Shown: positions 1 through 11,036 of the stretch, in pieces | Numbering within the stretch: position 1 is the first letter of the stretch | How the letters are laid out: each line of letters begins with the position of its first letter | Source: Schoenoplectus triqueter | Taxonomy: Eukaryota; Streptophyta; Magnoliopsida; Poales; Cyperaceae | Direction of reading: 5' to 3' | Assembly (NCBI GenBank): GCA_964058805.1 | Contig: CAXKVV010000494.1 | Span: 1 to 48,513, forward strand | DNA: 48,513 nucleotides | Program-made: the position numbers and the translations under genes | Notes under the pieces: generated by a model | Told to the model about the DNA's origin: nothing | The model's database searches: none | What the model saw: only the letters and a program-made list of their open reading frames with translations

Positions 1-850
1 GTAAACCTAAATATACTAATTGAAGAGCCATTTTTAATACATTTGTGTTTATTTTTATGCACAAATTTTATCATAAAGGTTTGAGCTTGCAGGGATATGA
101 TTATAAACCAATGGAATACATTATTGAGAATAATTTTATATATTTTATAAGTATTATGTGCATAAAAAAGATAAAAAATAATATATAAAACTCTGAAAAA
201 TGAACTGAATGTAGTTTTAATGCATTTTTATTTATTTTTCTATGTATTTCTTATCATAAAAGCACTTGGAATTATAAGATGATAAATCAATAGAAGATAT
301 CAATAAGAATAATTTTGTATATTTTGATGATATTATGTGCATAAATGTGATAATAAATGTATAATATTTTAAATATTTATATTTTTATCTAATTTGAATA
401 ATTTCATAAATTATTCAAACTTGTGGGCTTAATTGAAAAGTTAATAAAATGAAACACCTCACCTGTTCTAGCTTTGGCATGTGGCTGGTACATAGGGGTG
501 GCCTTTTATTCTCTCTAGCAATTAAAAAAGAGAAACAAAGAACAGTAAAAAAACACAAAACATTTTTAACCTTCTAAAGACGTGGTTCAGTCGGTTTTAA
601 TTCTTATATAAAGTGTATTTTCTCACTGTTAGTGATAAGAATAAAAAAAATAAAAAGAAAATAACGAAAGTGCAAAGAAAAGGAGAGAAAAGACGGAAAT
701 GAAAAATATAAAAAATAAAAGAGGACTGGGAACTTGGAACTTGGAAAAAAACCGAAGAAAGCAGGAGACTAATAGAAACAAAAAAGGAAAGGAAGGAGAT
801 TGTAAATTAATAATCCAATTGGGTGAACATTAATTGACAATGATTATAAT
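1..850. other. AT-rich intergenic DNA, no gene seen
   Basis: No reading frame or RNA gene is supportable here. Positions 455-500 form a small GC-richer island whose minus strand ends in a donor-like CAG|GTGAGG, so a captured exon fragment is conceivable, but no product is recognised. Purine-rich low-complexity sequence lies at 640-800. Confidence 0.5.
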
Positions 851-950
851 TTGGGTCCATAGGCAATGACCTTTGTGCTACACCAAGTTGTTGGCTTCAT
901 TTTTCAAATCCTGGTGAAGTCATTTCAAATTCATGTAATTATCAAATGAG
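851..950 (-). repeat. Inverted fragment of LUH intron 5/exon 6
   Basis: The reverse complement of these 100 bases matches 25444-25544 of the LUH gene at 99 of 101 alignment columns: one substitution near the intron-side end and one missing G in a GGG run. The copied segment covers the last 40 bases of intron 5, including its AG acceptor, and the first 61 bases of exon 6. Similarity stops abruptly on both sides. Retention of intron sequence means it came from genomic DNA or pre-mRNA, not spliced mRNA. Too short to encode anything; best described as a recent duplicated gene fragment. Confidence 0.93.
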
Positions 951-2022
951 TTTGAGTGCATAAAAAATATTTTTTTTTGTGTATTCTATTTTTTTTATTG
1001 AAATGAGGATACAAATGATATAAAATTGTTTACCCCTGAAAATTCAGGGAATTAAAAAGCAACTTGGGATAAAATATTCAAAAATTCAAAGAGAAATTTT
1101 TAAAATCCGAAGAGGCTTAATTCAAGTCCAGAAGTACCAAGAAAAAAAGAATAATTCAGTGAAATGCTCAAAAATTAAAATTTTTAAGAAAATAATTAAA
1201 TGCCGAAACTCTACAAATTCAAATCGAAAAACTCTTCGAAACCTAAAATCTCAAAACTCAAATTTTATGGTAAAATCAAATGCTCCATAAAATTCTGAGA
1301 ATTTTCATATATTACTTGATATTTTTGAAGTTATGGAAGTAAAAAATTCTAAATTATCGATTAATATAATAAAAAATTAATTAATCAAGCGTTAAAAATT
1401 AATTGATGCTTGACCAAAAGGTAAAATGGTAAATACAAATTACCATAAATTTTGTTATATTTCAAAAAAAATTGAGAAAATTTTGGTACAATTTGGACAA
1501 AGAGATCTTTGATAAACAATTTAAAAGTAAAAGAGAAATAAAAAAAATCAGTAAATAGAGGACTCCAATTAAAAATCAAAATGGAGAGTGGCCAAATTTG
1601 AAAATGGTCATTTCTACAGGACCCGAGCTTCCATTGTCCAAAAATTCGAAAATGGTGATGGTGCTCCCGTACGATGAAAATCTACATATTATATACCGTT
1701 GGAAAGAGCATGGAGAGGAGAACACAATGAGATAAAGAACTTGAAAAATGGTTGAGCGGTTTGGGAGAAAATTGAAGGGAAAGTTTCCAATTCAAAAATG
1801 AAATCGAGCAATCCGAGTCATTATTTATCAAATTGACACTTCAAACACCTTCTCCATGGTCACAAGAGATTGTTTGAGGGCTTGGTTGAATTTCATAAGC
1901 TTTAAATTAGTGAGACCACGAACTCACAAATCGGATCAAAAACCGAGTTGGTTAAACTCTATACCAGAGCATTATATTCATTGAATAAATATTATAGATC
2001 AATTCCTAGGATCAATTATATA
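951..2022. other. AT-rich intergenic DNA, possible retroelement debris
   Basis: No gene is supported. Positions 1580-2010 are more balanced in composition and resemble untranslated or LTR-proximal retrotransposon sequence (for example ccgttggaaagagcatgg at about 1697), but no domain or terminal repeat can be shown. Confidence 0.35.
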
Positions 2023-2772
2023 CTAATTAAGCTTTGAAACACAAAAAATGATGAAGAAATTCCTGGAATCAAGCCACATAGTCGTTCTCATGAATTGAGC
2101 ATCATTAAATTTCTGGGAGTTTTGGTTAAACCCGTGAATAGTTACTTTTTCGTCAGATAATTTTTTTACATTCAATGTTATTGCCTTTAGGGTTTTAAGA
2201 GACGTAATGTTGATTGAAGTTCCAGCATAAATCAAGATGCAACCAATTCTTTGTCCTCCATAGTCTCCTGTAATGTACAGAGGATGATTGTGATCTGTGG
2301 TACCCATTAGGAGATCTTCATTGGTGAAGATAATGCCTACTTCTCGTTCGGCGACATACAATATTTCTTGTAAGTTTTGCTCAATGAAATAAGACTTATA
2401 TTTCTTAGGATTTTGCAGAGCTTGAATTAGCACATCCCGTAGGTCTTGCGACATCATTAGTGCGTCGAATATGCTGAGTAGCATGCGAATTTTGTGAAGA
2501 TGTGCTAGGACATTATAGTCATCGATAGTTTGCCTAGCCTTTTCGCTATTCTTAACAATATCATCTATTTCTCTAGACCTATTATGGGCTTTATCTTTAT
2601 TTTTATCTGAATCTTTCACGGCTTGTCTTTCAGGAATGTAAGTCCCAGAGCGTAGTACCGTATTGCATTCTTTCTTTTTTGGTACCTGAAGTGTTGGCTT
2701 CCCCTTGATGCGCTGAGAAAAGTAACTCTTGTAACATGAGCGTATCCTCTTCATCATATGTGTTATCATCAT
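2023..2772 (-). pseudogene. Retroelement protease-region ORF, catalytic Asp lost
   Basis: A 249-codon open frame corresponding to the gag-pol junction of plant Ty3/gypsy elements. The motif TNEDLLMGTTDHNHPLYITG is followed by ILIYAGTSIN and then IHGFNQN, which is the usual order around a retropepsin-like active site. Family members read D-G-G-S or D-T-G-A at the position where this copy has Y-A-G-T, so the catalytic aspartate is replaced by tyrosine and the enzyme should be inactive. The homologous part ends shortly after the IHGFNQN motif, where the C-terminal half of the domain would be expected. Confidence 0.75.
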
Positions 2773-3085
2773 GATACATCATGTTGCATGCTATATTTTC
2801 ATGAGAAATTACATTTACTTGTTCGTGAGGTATAGGATTTTGCAAAAATCCCTTGTGTAAAGTAATTTCACCATTTCGGATAGATTTTTCAACCCAATCT
2901 TTGAAAACTCAACAGTCTTCTAATGTATATCATAATATTCTGTGATATGGGCAATAATTAGGGTTATCTAATTTTTCTACATCTTCAGGGTGCTTACTCA
3001 CGGATAATTCTAGCCTATTTTTCAATGCTCCTTTAAAGATTGTAAGCACATTATCCCTTCAAAAGAAATATGGCTTGCTTTTCTT

Positions 3086-3530
3086 TTATCTCAGAGTTTC
3101 AAAAGACTGAGAACTCCCTCCCGTAATGGGCTTAGAATTTCTATCACTACTGTCATTTGTGTTGTTACCTAATACATTTGTATTGGTAACCATTTTATCC
3201 TTGAGCTTGGTGAAAGCCACCTTTGCTTCTGTCATTCTTGGTGGTCGAGCACCCATAAAACTTGGAATGTTAGAAGATGACATGCTTTCCATGTTGGACA
3301 CTGCTCTTAGCAAATCTTTGAACGTGTTGACTTTGGTCACACCCAAGAGCATCCTCATCCATTCATCTATGTTTTTCTAGATCAAGTTGACCGCCCCATC
3401 TTCGGTTAGTGTTCTATCACATTTGATGCTGAGATTTCTCCATCTGTTATTGTAATCCACCATGGACTCATCATTTCTAGGTTTCGTGTTTGTCAGATCG
3501 GCTATATTCATTTTATCTAATATCATGATG
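3086..3530 (-). pseudogene. Retrotransposon gag domain fragment
   Basis: Minus-strand translation shows the gag (capsid-like) core of plant Ty3/gypsy elements: an ESMVDYNNRWRNLS segment, then a short break, then MRMLLGVTKVNTFKDLLRA and a run leading to an A-F-T-K-L-K-D-K segment. The order and spacing fit the retrotransposon gag family. At least one stop separates the two halves, so no continuous product is made. It continues upstream into 3531-3760 with weaker similarity. Confidence 0.7.
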
Positions 3531-3919
3531 AATTTGGCCCTAAATGCATTCGTCATTTCATCTTATGTGTTTACACTTTCATTCTCCAATGAATAATACC
3601 ATTGAAAAGAAGTGCCAACTAGACTTTGAGAGAATTATCGTAATAGTAATGCATAATTCCCGCCAGTGTTCCCACACAAGGCTACAAAGTGCGCCAAATA
3701 TTGTTCCGGGTTCAGATCTTTGTTTCCGTTCAGATCTTTGTTTCCTTCTCCTGAGAAGACCGTAAATTTTGGTATCACATACCCTTTTGGATATTCTTCA
3801 AGATCATAGATGGTAGGATATGGATGTCCACAATTTCAGATAGGCAGAAATACATAGCCACATCCTACAATCTGCATCTGTTGAGCAATCATCGCTTGTA
3901 TTTCTTTCTTAGTTACCCC

Positions 3920-4201
3920 TTAGCATTCGGGTTTAGGATTTACGTGTCTATGAAAGGTCACTCTCGGGTTTCTAGGACCAGCATTGGTATTTGACCCATC
4001 TCTTTCTTTTTTATTTTTGGAATCGACATTGATACTTATTTGATGAGAACCCTTTACTTTGTTAGTATCAGTGTTAAGATTTATGAGCTCTTGCAAAACC
4101 TTGATGGTGTTGGCAAGTTCTTCATTCTGCTTTAACACAACCATCAAGAGTTCTCGCTGTTTTACAAGCTCTTCATCTTGCATCTCTATATGATTTCTCA
4201 A
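3920..4201 (-). pseudogene. Coiled-coil segment of gag N-terminal region
   Basis: A 93-codon open segment beginning MRNHIEMQDEELVKQRELL with heptad-like spacing of leucine and valine over about 40 residues, followed by a basic, N/S-rich linker. Such coiled coils commonly precede the gag domain in plant Ty3/gypsy elements. It is in line with the gag fragment to its left (downstream on the minus strand) but separated by stops. Confidence 0.5.
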
Positions 4202-5487
4202 TAATTTTATGTTATCATGAGGGATGCTTGTTGCTCCGTAATTTTCACATCCATCTTTGGAGTCAGAAGGATTATTTTCTTCATTCTCTTCTTCTCCAGA
4301 TTTGTTGCTATCGCTTATCCCTTTATTGTTTTTTGTCTTTCTTTTCGACCATTGTCTTTACCAGTATTTGTCGTATTAGTCTAATTTTGTAGGGATCAGT
4401 CTTCAGGATCTTGAGGATCTTCTGAAGTTATAACATTGACACTGGCATAGACTTGAGATTCTTTATTTTCTTCGAAATTTGCGGTGACCATATAGGACGA
4501 GAAATGTCCTTCCAGGTCTCCCACATATTTGATGACCTATATTTTCTTTCGGCTATGGTTATCGACAGAGATAGTCAAATTTTCGGATCGAACCTTGGGA
4601 CCTAACTTATTAAACACGCTATAAGAGGTGTTCTTCAGCCACCGGTTTTAATTGAGATTCATATTGAGTCTTAGAAGTTATGGGGATCCGTTCTTGTACG
4701 GTTTTCTGATTTTTTTCCTTTTATGAGTCTCGTAACTTGAGCAGCTCGATTGCGCCAATTCTGGCTTACTTGATCTTGAAAGGGAATGATCGACTTGAGT
4801 TTGACTAGTACCTAATTTTGGGTTTGGTCAGAGATTTGACATCTCGACTTTTTAGTTTTCAAATTTCTCTTTTCTTTTAGGATCACTGATGAGACTGACT
4901 TCTTCTGGCTTTGTTGAGATTTTTATGATGAAACTTTCCAAACTTGACGCCTCTGACCCCTAGCAGGGTTTTCTGCTATAATTCTTAGAATGGAGAAAGA
5001 GTTGGGTACATAAATATTTGGCCTAGCCACCAGGCGTTCTTGAGGTACTTCTCGAGTTCTTTTCTGGGAGACCTTGAATGTAGAGGCAGTTTTGGGAGAG
5101 ATTGCCTTCTTGGTTGGGCGTCTCGTCCTCTTTTGAGTTTCAGGAGGAGAGTCCATGATTTTGTTGTCTATACTCTTCTGAATTAGAGCAAAATAGACTT
5201 CTTCATCATCTTTTTCAGTTGGGGCTGCTGCGGAGAAAGGAGCCACCATGGTTGAAGTCACCACTGTTAAAGTGTTGATGATGACTTCCCTTCAGCGCCT
5301 CGGGAAGGATGATGGTGTGAAAAATCACCATTGTTGTTGTCTCGTTGTTGTTGAGATATGTCATTGTACCTACAAAACAAAACAACAAATTCAAATTTAT
5401 TAGTTTTTTATTTTTTTATAAGCAACCACTTAATTTACTTAACTATTTTATTTATTTTTCTCTTTCAAATATGAGAGGAGAATCCTA

Positions 5488-5505
5488 GTCCCATCGGGCG
5501 TGCCA
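5488..5505 (-). promoter_or_regulatory. Primer-binding-site-like sequence
   Basis: Minus strand reads TGGCACGCCCGATGGGAC, beginning with the TGG expected opposite a tRNA CCA end. It lies five bases inside the CA terminus of the adjacent 5511-5720 segment, the usual position of a retrotransposon minus-strand primer site, and upstream of the gag remnants. The matching tRNA was not identified. Confidence 0.45.
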
Positions 5506-5510
5506 GATCC

Positions 5511-5720
5511 TGTGCGACTCTTTTTCGCGCCTCTCACCGCCCTGAAAGGGAACTGTGCGATGAATTACGGAAGAAGGATACGGAGATCCCTTTAAATGTG
5601 CATTCCAAATTCATATTAATATATCCCAATGCACACCTAGAGGGATCTCCGTGTCTTTCTTTCGTAATTCATCGCCCAGTTCCTTTTCAGGGCGGTGAGA
5701 GGTGCGAAAAGGGTCGCACA
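5511..5720. repeat. Palindromic TG..CA segment, LTR-like or foldback
   Basis: A 210-bp segment that starts TGTGCGAC and ends GTCGCACA. The two arms, about 5511-5592 and 5639-5720, are inverted copies differing at roughly ten of 82 positions, and a short inner pair (TGTGCATT/AATGCACA) extends pairing toward the loop. The TG..CA ends, with a primer-site-like motif five bases away on the gag side, fit the 5' LTR of the gypsy remnant. The strong palindrome is unusual for an LTR and fits a foldback element instead. No target duplication is visible. Confidence 0.7.
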
Positions 5721-6022
5721 AAAAATTAAAGAAACTAATAGAAAAACTAAAAAGATATATTAGTGTTTATTTTTTTTACGTAATTCTTATCATAAAAGCT
5801 CAAGCACACAACGATTATTATACAAATCAATAAAAGATATTATTCAAAATAAATTTGTGTATTTATGATTTTATTTTCTCAATTTATTTGGGATTAATTT
5901 TTTTATTATTGTTGTATTTATGATTTTACTTGTTGAAATAAGATAATAATAATATAAAATTCAAACAAACTGACATAAAAAATATAATTCCTACATAAAA
6001 TATTTTGTGCTGTCATTAAGTG

Positions 6023-6140
6023 AGCCCAACAGTAGATAAACCGTTATACTCACTTCAAATTGTTGATGGGCGGCGCCAAGAAATTGTTTTGGAAAAGATG
6101 GGAATTCGGTGGCCTAGTTGCAGAACAAGCCCAACAGTAG
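6023..6140 (+). promoter_or_regulatory. Duplicated site II-type motifs upstream of L28
   Basis: GCCCAACAGTAG occurs twice, at 6024-6035 and 6129-6140. Each includes AGCCCA, the complement of TGGGCT, a site II core known from promoters of plant ribosomal-protein and organelle-protein genes. They lie 210-330 bases before the L28 start codon. The transcription start itself is not evident. Confidence 0.4.
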
Positions 6141-6352
6141 AAAAGAGTAATAATTTTGCGGTGTGTATGCCGTGCTGGAGTACTGTAATTTTGGGAGAAG
6201 AAAGGCTACTGGATCTTTAGATCTACAGTCCAGACTTCTCACTAGAATCTTCTCCCCACTTCTCACTACGCACTTACGCAGGGCGCAGGCAGTGTTATCT
6301 TATCTTCTCCTTCCATTAGCGGGCACAAAAGAGAGGTCGAGAGAACGAAGCA

Positions 6353-8063
6353 ATGGCGCCTCTATTAGCCGCGTATCAAGGCATGTGCCTTCCCTCTTCT
6401 AGGGTTAGGGTTCGGCCTTCGACACCTTCTCTACAACTAAACTCGTCGATGCTCGGCACCGGCATCAGCGTCACCCCATCCTTGTCACTTCGCCCCAAGC
6501 TCAAGCTCGAACCTGTGGTCGCCAGTAAGTCCCTCGACTTCCATCTCTTCAGTAGTTCTCGTTTTTCCTTTTCGGGCTATTTCTGGATTGCATGTAACTG
6601 TTAGATAAATTGCACAGTAGTAATCCAAGTATTATGCAGATAGAGAAATCAAATTCAATATTTTGCAATAGAAAAGTGGAGCTGCGATTAGCCTTTAGGC
6701 AGTTGAACACGTAAGTATTGTGTTGATCAGATTAAGAAATGAATTATCCAGATTAAGCGATCTAACCAATTAATAAAATTTTGATGCATTGTTTAGTTCA
6801 AACTGTTTTAAAAGGTTGTGTGCTTGGGGAAATATTTTCTTTCTAGTATTTAGTTATCACGGTAATAGAAAGGGCTGGGCAGCAAGGGTACAGCTTTGAC
6901 CCGTCCATTGCCAAAAAATGAATAGTTTATAGTTCCATTACAGAAAATCGGCTGAAATTAAAAAAATAAATCAGTGTGTATGCTATTATTAATAGTCACT
7001 GTAAGGTAGTTAGTCTGGTAAACTGATTTACTTATTATTTTGGCTAATACCCTGAGCTGAAGCCTTATTTGCAATTCTGTTAATGCCTTTGATCAATTAT
7101 GACATGTCTATTAATCTGTTTCTCTAGGTTGTAGTTGTACAATATCTCTCGCCACATAAATTTAATTCACAGAAGTTGATATTTAATTCAAGTACATGCA
7201 CAACTAAAGACCATGAGAACTGATTTCTTGATTTTTACTGTGCACACAGAACTCTATTAGTTTGTTTAGATATCTGATTTTAACTAAAGAGCTTTGGAGC
7301 CTTTTATAATGCTGTTAGCATGTCTCTGACTTACAGTTCAGGATTTGAATATCTTGTTTTTGGTAATTGCTTTTTCTCGGTGAAATTGTATTTATTTGGG
7401 AATATTCCTTGTAGCTTATTATAAGTGGCAGTTGATCATAATCACTTGTACCTAGTAATGATATTTCTCTAATATATAGCTGGAAATGCTCGAATGAGGT
7501 TATATCTCATTGTAATACTAAGGTAAGAATTTGCCAATAATGTCTGCTGCAAAAATATGTTCTTGTACAAGTATTTACTGTAATAAATTTGAATCTTTAA
7601 ACAAAAAAGATTGCTGTTCAGATGGATGTATAATTACATGTACTCCTTGAACTTTGCCTTTTAGTGCCTTATTGTGAGCCATCTGAAACAACCAGCTAAT
7701 AGAGAACACCCAAGCTTGATATCCCTATATTCCACATCTCATTTCGGATTTAGTCTGGCTCATAGGACCTAAATTTGGGTGAAAAGTTTGTATATTTCAA
7801 GAATAACAACTGATTTGTATTATTCAGGCAGGGTTTGCAAGTTCACAGGAAAGAAATCAAACAGGAAGAATCTTGTGTCTTTCTCGAATAACCGCGTGAA
7901 GAGTTTACAGATGGTGAATTTGCAATACAAGAAGGTTTGGTGGGAGGCTGGCAAGCGCTTCCTCAAAGTTCGCCTCTCCACCTCCGCCATTCGCACAATC
8001 GAGAAGAACGGCCTTGATGCCGTTGCTAAGAAAGCCGGCATAGACCTCAAGAGGCACAAATGA
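6353..8063 (+). CDS. RPL28: Plastid 50S ribosomal protein L28 (bL28c)
   Basis: Structural component of the chloroplast large ribosomal subunit, made in the cytosol and imported. Exon 1 is 6353-6524 and exon 2 is 7828-8063; the 1303-bp intron has GTAAGT..TTCAG ends and interrupts a codon after its first base. The 135-aa product has an N-terminal S/L/P/R-rich region of about 55 residues poor in acidic residues, typical of a plastid transit peptide. The L28 domain follows: RVCKFTGKKSNRKN, VSFSNNRVKSLQMVNLQYKK, WWEAGKRFLKVRLST and a C-terminal KNGLDAVAKKAGIDLKRHK. Length and the KKAGIDL ending match plastid L28 and exclude the mitochondrial form. The ATG at 6353 is the first in-frame start that gives a transit peptide. 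The gene stands alone, with two site II-like motifs upstream. Confidence 0.95.
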
Positions 8064-8382
8064 TCACCATGTGGAAAGATTAAAAAAGAAGAGTATCTTA
8101 TTTTCCTTTACCATACAGTTAATTACTTGATATCTTACGTTCTCTTGGATATACTTAAGAGAATACTTTTGTTTCAATTAATTTTCCCAAATTAGTTTCT
8201 TTGGTCTCATATTATTTTCATTTTCTTTGGCCCATCTTTCATGTCCATCGCCAAGCAACCAAATTGGTTCAAATAAATGTTCTCTTATCGTGTAATCACT
8301 AGAACAGGTTACACAACTGATATTACTCCATTTTGATCTCATCAGTAAACACCTGGTAAATGTTTTCAAAACCCACTGTCAG

Positions 8383-8939
8383 TAGGGATCGCAATGGGTC
8401 GGGTAGGTGGGCCATTTGTCAATCTCGGGACCCGGCCCGTCCTCCATCAATCCTGGCCCATCCCTGCCGGCCCGTGCCTTTGGATCTATAATTATCTTAC
8501 CCGCCTACTCACTGACCATTCAAGTTCGGCCCTTCCCGACCTGATAATTCATATTCCATAAAAAATAAAAAAATCAATAAAATATTTTGCATATTAATTT
8601 ATGTTGTAACTAAATTTTTTTATATAATTATAAGTGATAATATCATTATTTTGAAATCCAAAATATATATAATTAATTAATAACTCCATAATATTGTATA
8701 CAATATATTATCTATTGTTAATAACTTCTTAATACACAATATATTATATATTGATAATATACATATATTTTATATTTTGGGCCGAGCGGACGAGTTTAAC
8801 CTCCAGCCCGTACCTGACTCGACCCGTCGGATGGCTTGACCTTGTCTTACATGTTCCCTCTTCGGCCCGGGCGGGTTGGTCATCAGGCCGCACAGATTCG
8901 GACGGGTACAACGGATTACAGATTATATTACCATCCCTA
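8383..8939. mobile_element. hAT-type MITE downstream of L28
   Basis: A 557-bp AT-rich element with GC-rich ends full of GGGTCGGG/CCCGACC-type motifs. The terminal repeats are TAGGGATCGCAAT and, inverted from the right, TAGGGATGGTAAT. Flanking octamers ACTGTCAG (8375-8382) and ACCGTTAG (8940-8947) agree at 6 of 8 positions, consistent with an old 8-bp hAT target duplication. No transposase is encoded. Confidence 0.7.
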
Positions 8940-8947
8940 ACCGTTAG

Positions 8948-9509
8948 CTACTTAACGTCCCTTCCAAAACTGAACAGAAAAAGGGCAAAAATAAGATGTA
9001 AATACCATAAGCACTAGTAAGTCTAGGGGCTGATTTAAGTGCAACACCTTAGATTTTAAAAAATAAAAAATAATATTTCAGGTTAAAATTTTGTTAATCT
9101 GACTCATTTGGATTAAATTTTTGAACCTTTGGATTGGTTTATTAATTTAATTTGAGAAAAAGATATTTAATATCGTGGATAATGAAAAAAATTATGCAAA
9201 ATTTTTAAAATATAAAGTGTCATAAAGAATTTTTTTTAACTTTCTCAGGCTTATACACACTGTTTAGAGGGCTATATCGGACAACATTACAACAATAGAA
9301 AGGGCTAATTTTTTATTTGCTTTATAAAAAGCAAATCCAGTCGAGTAAACTTTGCTTCTCTTTCTCTATCCCACGACCCGTTTGTTTAGTCTTCAACTCT
9401 TTTTTTTTTTTTTGTGAGCTGCATCATTTAGACCCATCTCAGTTTCCATCCATACATTTGGTAAGCTTTCATTTCGACACAACACAGTTCAATTGAATCA
9501 ATTCCACAG
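8948..9509. other. Intergenic and probable DeSI promoter
   Basis: AT-rich spacer between L28 and the DeSI gene. From about 9340 the sequence turns pyrimidine-rich (CTTTGCTTCTCTTTCTCT and a poly-T tract at 9401-9413), as is common near plant transcription starts. No TATA box can be assigned with confidence. Confidence 0.35.
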
Positions 9510-9911
9510 TTGCAAAGAAAACGCCAGTTTCTCTGTTTTATTTCACCGACAACCCAGACCCACCACATTCATGCGAGTTGCCCCACGTTATATCTCCCGG
9601 TTCTCGTCTCAGGGAATCAGAATTCATCTAGAAGAGGCACGGAGTTTCTAGAAATCCCACCCCAACAACGCGCACTTCCTGGAACACGCGACAAACGAGC
9701 CAAAAGAGACCTCTTCAACGCCTGGCGCATCAACAGATCGTACGGCGAACAGAAGTTTTCGATCGAGCGATCCGGACCGTCCGTTGAACCCTACTCCTTT
9801 TTAAAGAGAAACCTCGCCTTCGGGTTCGGGTGTTCTATTATTTGCGTGTTTGGTGCTTCTCTTTTTCTCTCTGTCTCTTCATTTCTCGCAAGACCACTCG
9901 ATTCAATCCAG
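9510..9911 (+). promoter_or_regulatory. 5' leader exon of DeSI gene, with long open frame
   Basis: Sequence up to 9911 ends in CAG|GTATGA, and a matching acceptor TTTCAG|GC at 11386/11387 precedes the exon that carries the DeSI start codon. This predicts a leader intron of 9912-11386. An open frame from an ATG-type start at 9510 spans the whole leader exon for 134 codons and would, after splicing, run past the DeSI ATG in another frame and stop in coding exon 2. The encoded sequence is not recognised. The exon's 5' limit is unknown. Confidence 0.5.
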
Positions 9912-10605
9912 GTATGATTTTATCTCTTTCCAAACTCCAATTCTTCAGTTTTGGTACTTCTTTTTTGTTTTTTTAACATTGTGAGATTTGTGAACAATCG
10001 CATTGAATCGCCCAGAAGTTGGGAAGGAATTTGATTTTTATTTTTTTGAGGCTGCTATAATTCGATTAAAATAAAAAGGTTGTTTAGGTGCCGTGCGGAA
10101 AGTACATTGACAGTTACAATTAGGTGCCGTGGGGAAGAATTTTATTGATTCAGTGAAAAGTTAATTTGGAAAAGTATGATTTTGTGCATAACGAAGGAGA
10201 GATCTGGGTTAGAAACTGAGAATTAAAGCTCGTTTCATTAGAAAAGAGAAATTTGTAGGAAAGAATGTGATAGATTACACATTGTATTGGTTATTATTTT
10301 CCTGTGAAACATAGAGCTTTTTTTTTAAAGTCAAAAATCCTGGATCTTACCTTTTTCATTTACATCTCAAGTCATACTTTTGATTATAATAAAAAATAAA
10401 TTAGCCCCCAAGTCTCAAGCCTGCCATACAAAGTATTTGACCAAGTCAAAAATAGTACAACGTACATGATTGCAGTCAAAAGGTCTCCATCTCCAACTAT
10501 TCTGACAACCTCTGTTTCTTTTTACTTTTCAATTTTTCATTAATAAAATTCAATAGTAGGCTATTTGGCTACCAAAAAAAAAGGCAATTCTGACTACTCT
10601 AGATT

Positions 10606-11036
10606 AAGGGGCGGTAGAAAGATTTCGGTGAGGGTGGCAATTATCGGATTGTAATAATTTATCGGGTCAAACTCATTAACTAATCGGGTACTAAATAAAA
10701 AATTAATAATTTAATATATATTCTTACCTAATAAAAATTTATTAAAATAATAACATTTTATATATTAAAAATAACAACAAAATAAAGCTCAAAGTAATAG
10801 ATAATCAAAGTTGATGAAGAAAATTTTCATTTACGTAACTTTATATTTTGATATCTTTGTATAATTATTTCATTATGCATGATATTAAATATTTTTTTCT
10901 CAATAAAAATAATCAGACAATCCGGGGGGGCAAAAAAAAATTTCGGGGGGAAGGGGGTGGGGGCAAATTACCGAAAGCGTTACCGAAAATCAGGAGGGGC
11001 GCGTGCCCCCCTTGGACCACATTGGATCCGCCCCTG
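10606..11036. mobile_element. hAT-type MITE in DeSI leader intron
   Basis: A 431-bp element flanked by perfect 8-bp direct repeats TCTAGATT (10598-10605 and 11037-11044). Ends read AAGGGGCGGTAG and, inverted, CAGGGGCGGATCC. The right part carries G-runs (10922-10967) and the left part is AT-rich. It has no transposase and sits inside the predicted leader intron, so it should be spliced out. The target length and GGGGCGG ends identify the hAT superfamily. Confidence 0.85.

Larger units (their letters stand above)
2023..5370 (-). mobile_element. Degenerate Ty3/gypsy retrotransposon, gag to protease
   Basis: Read on the minus strand this is the 5' part of a plant Ty3/gypsy element, broken by stops and frameshifts. 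In order come a low-complexity N-terminal part (5264-4923), a coiled-coil-like stretch rich in E, L and N (4201-3920), the retrotransposon gag domain (about 3530-3086, with DYNNRWRNLSIK and VNTFKDLLRAV motifs), a CPYHR..YTLEDC segment (about 2950-2880), and the pro region (2772-2023). Reverse transcriptase, RNase H and integrase are absent, and no second LTR is visible to the left, so the element is truncated at about 2020. It is non-autonomous. The family assignment rests on recognisable gag and protease motifs. Confidence 0.85.
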
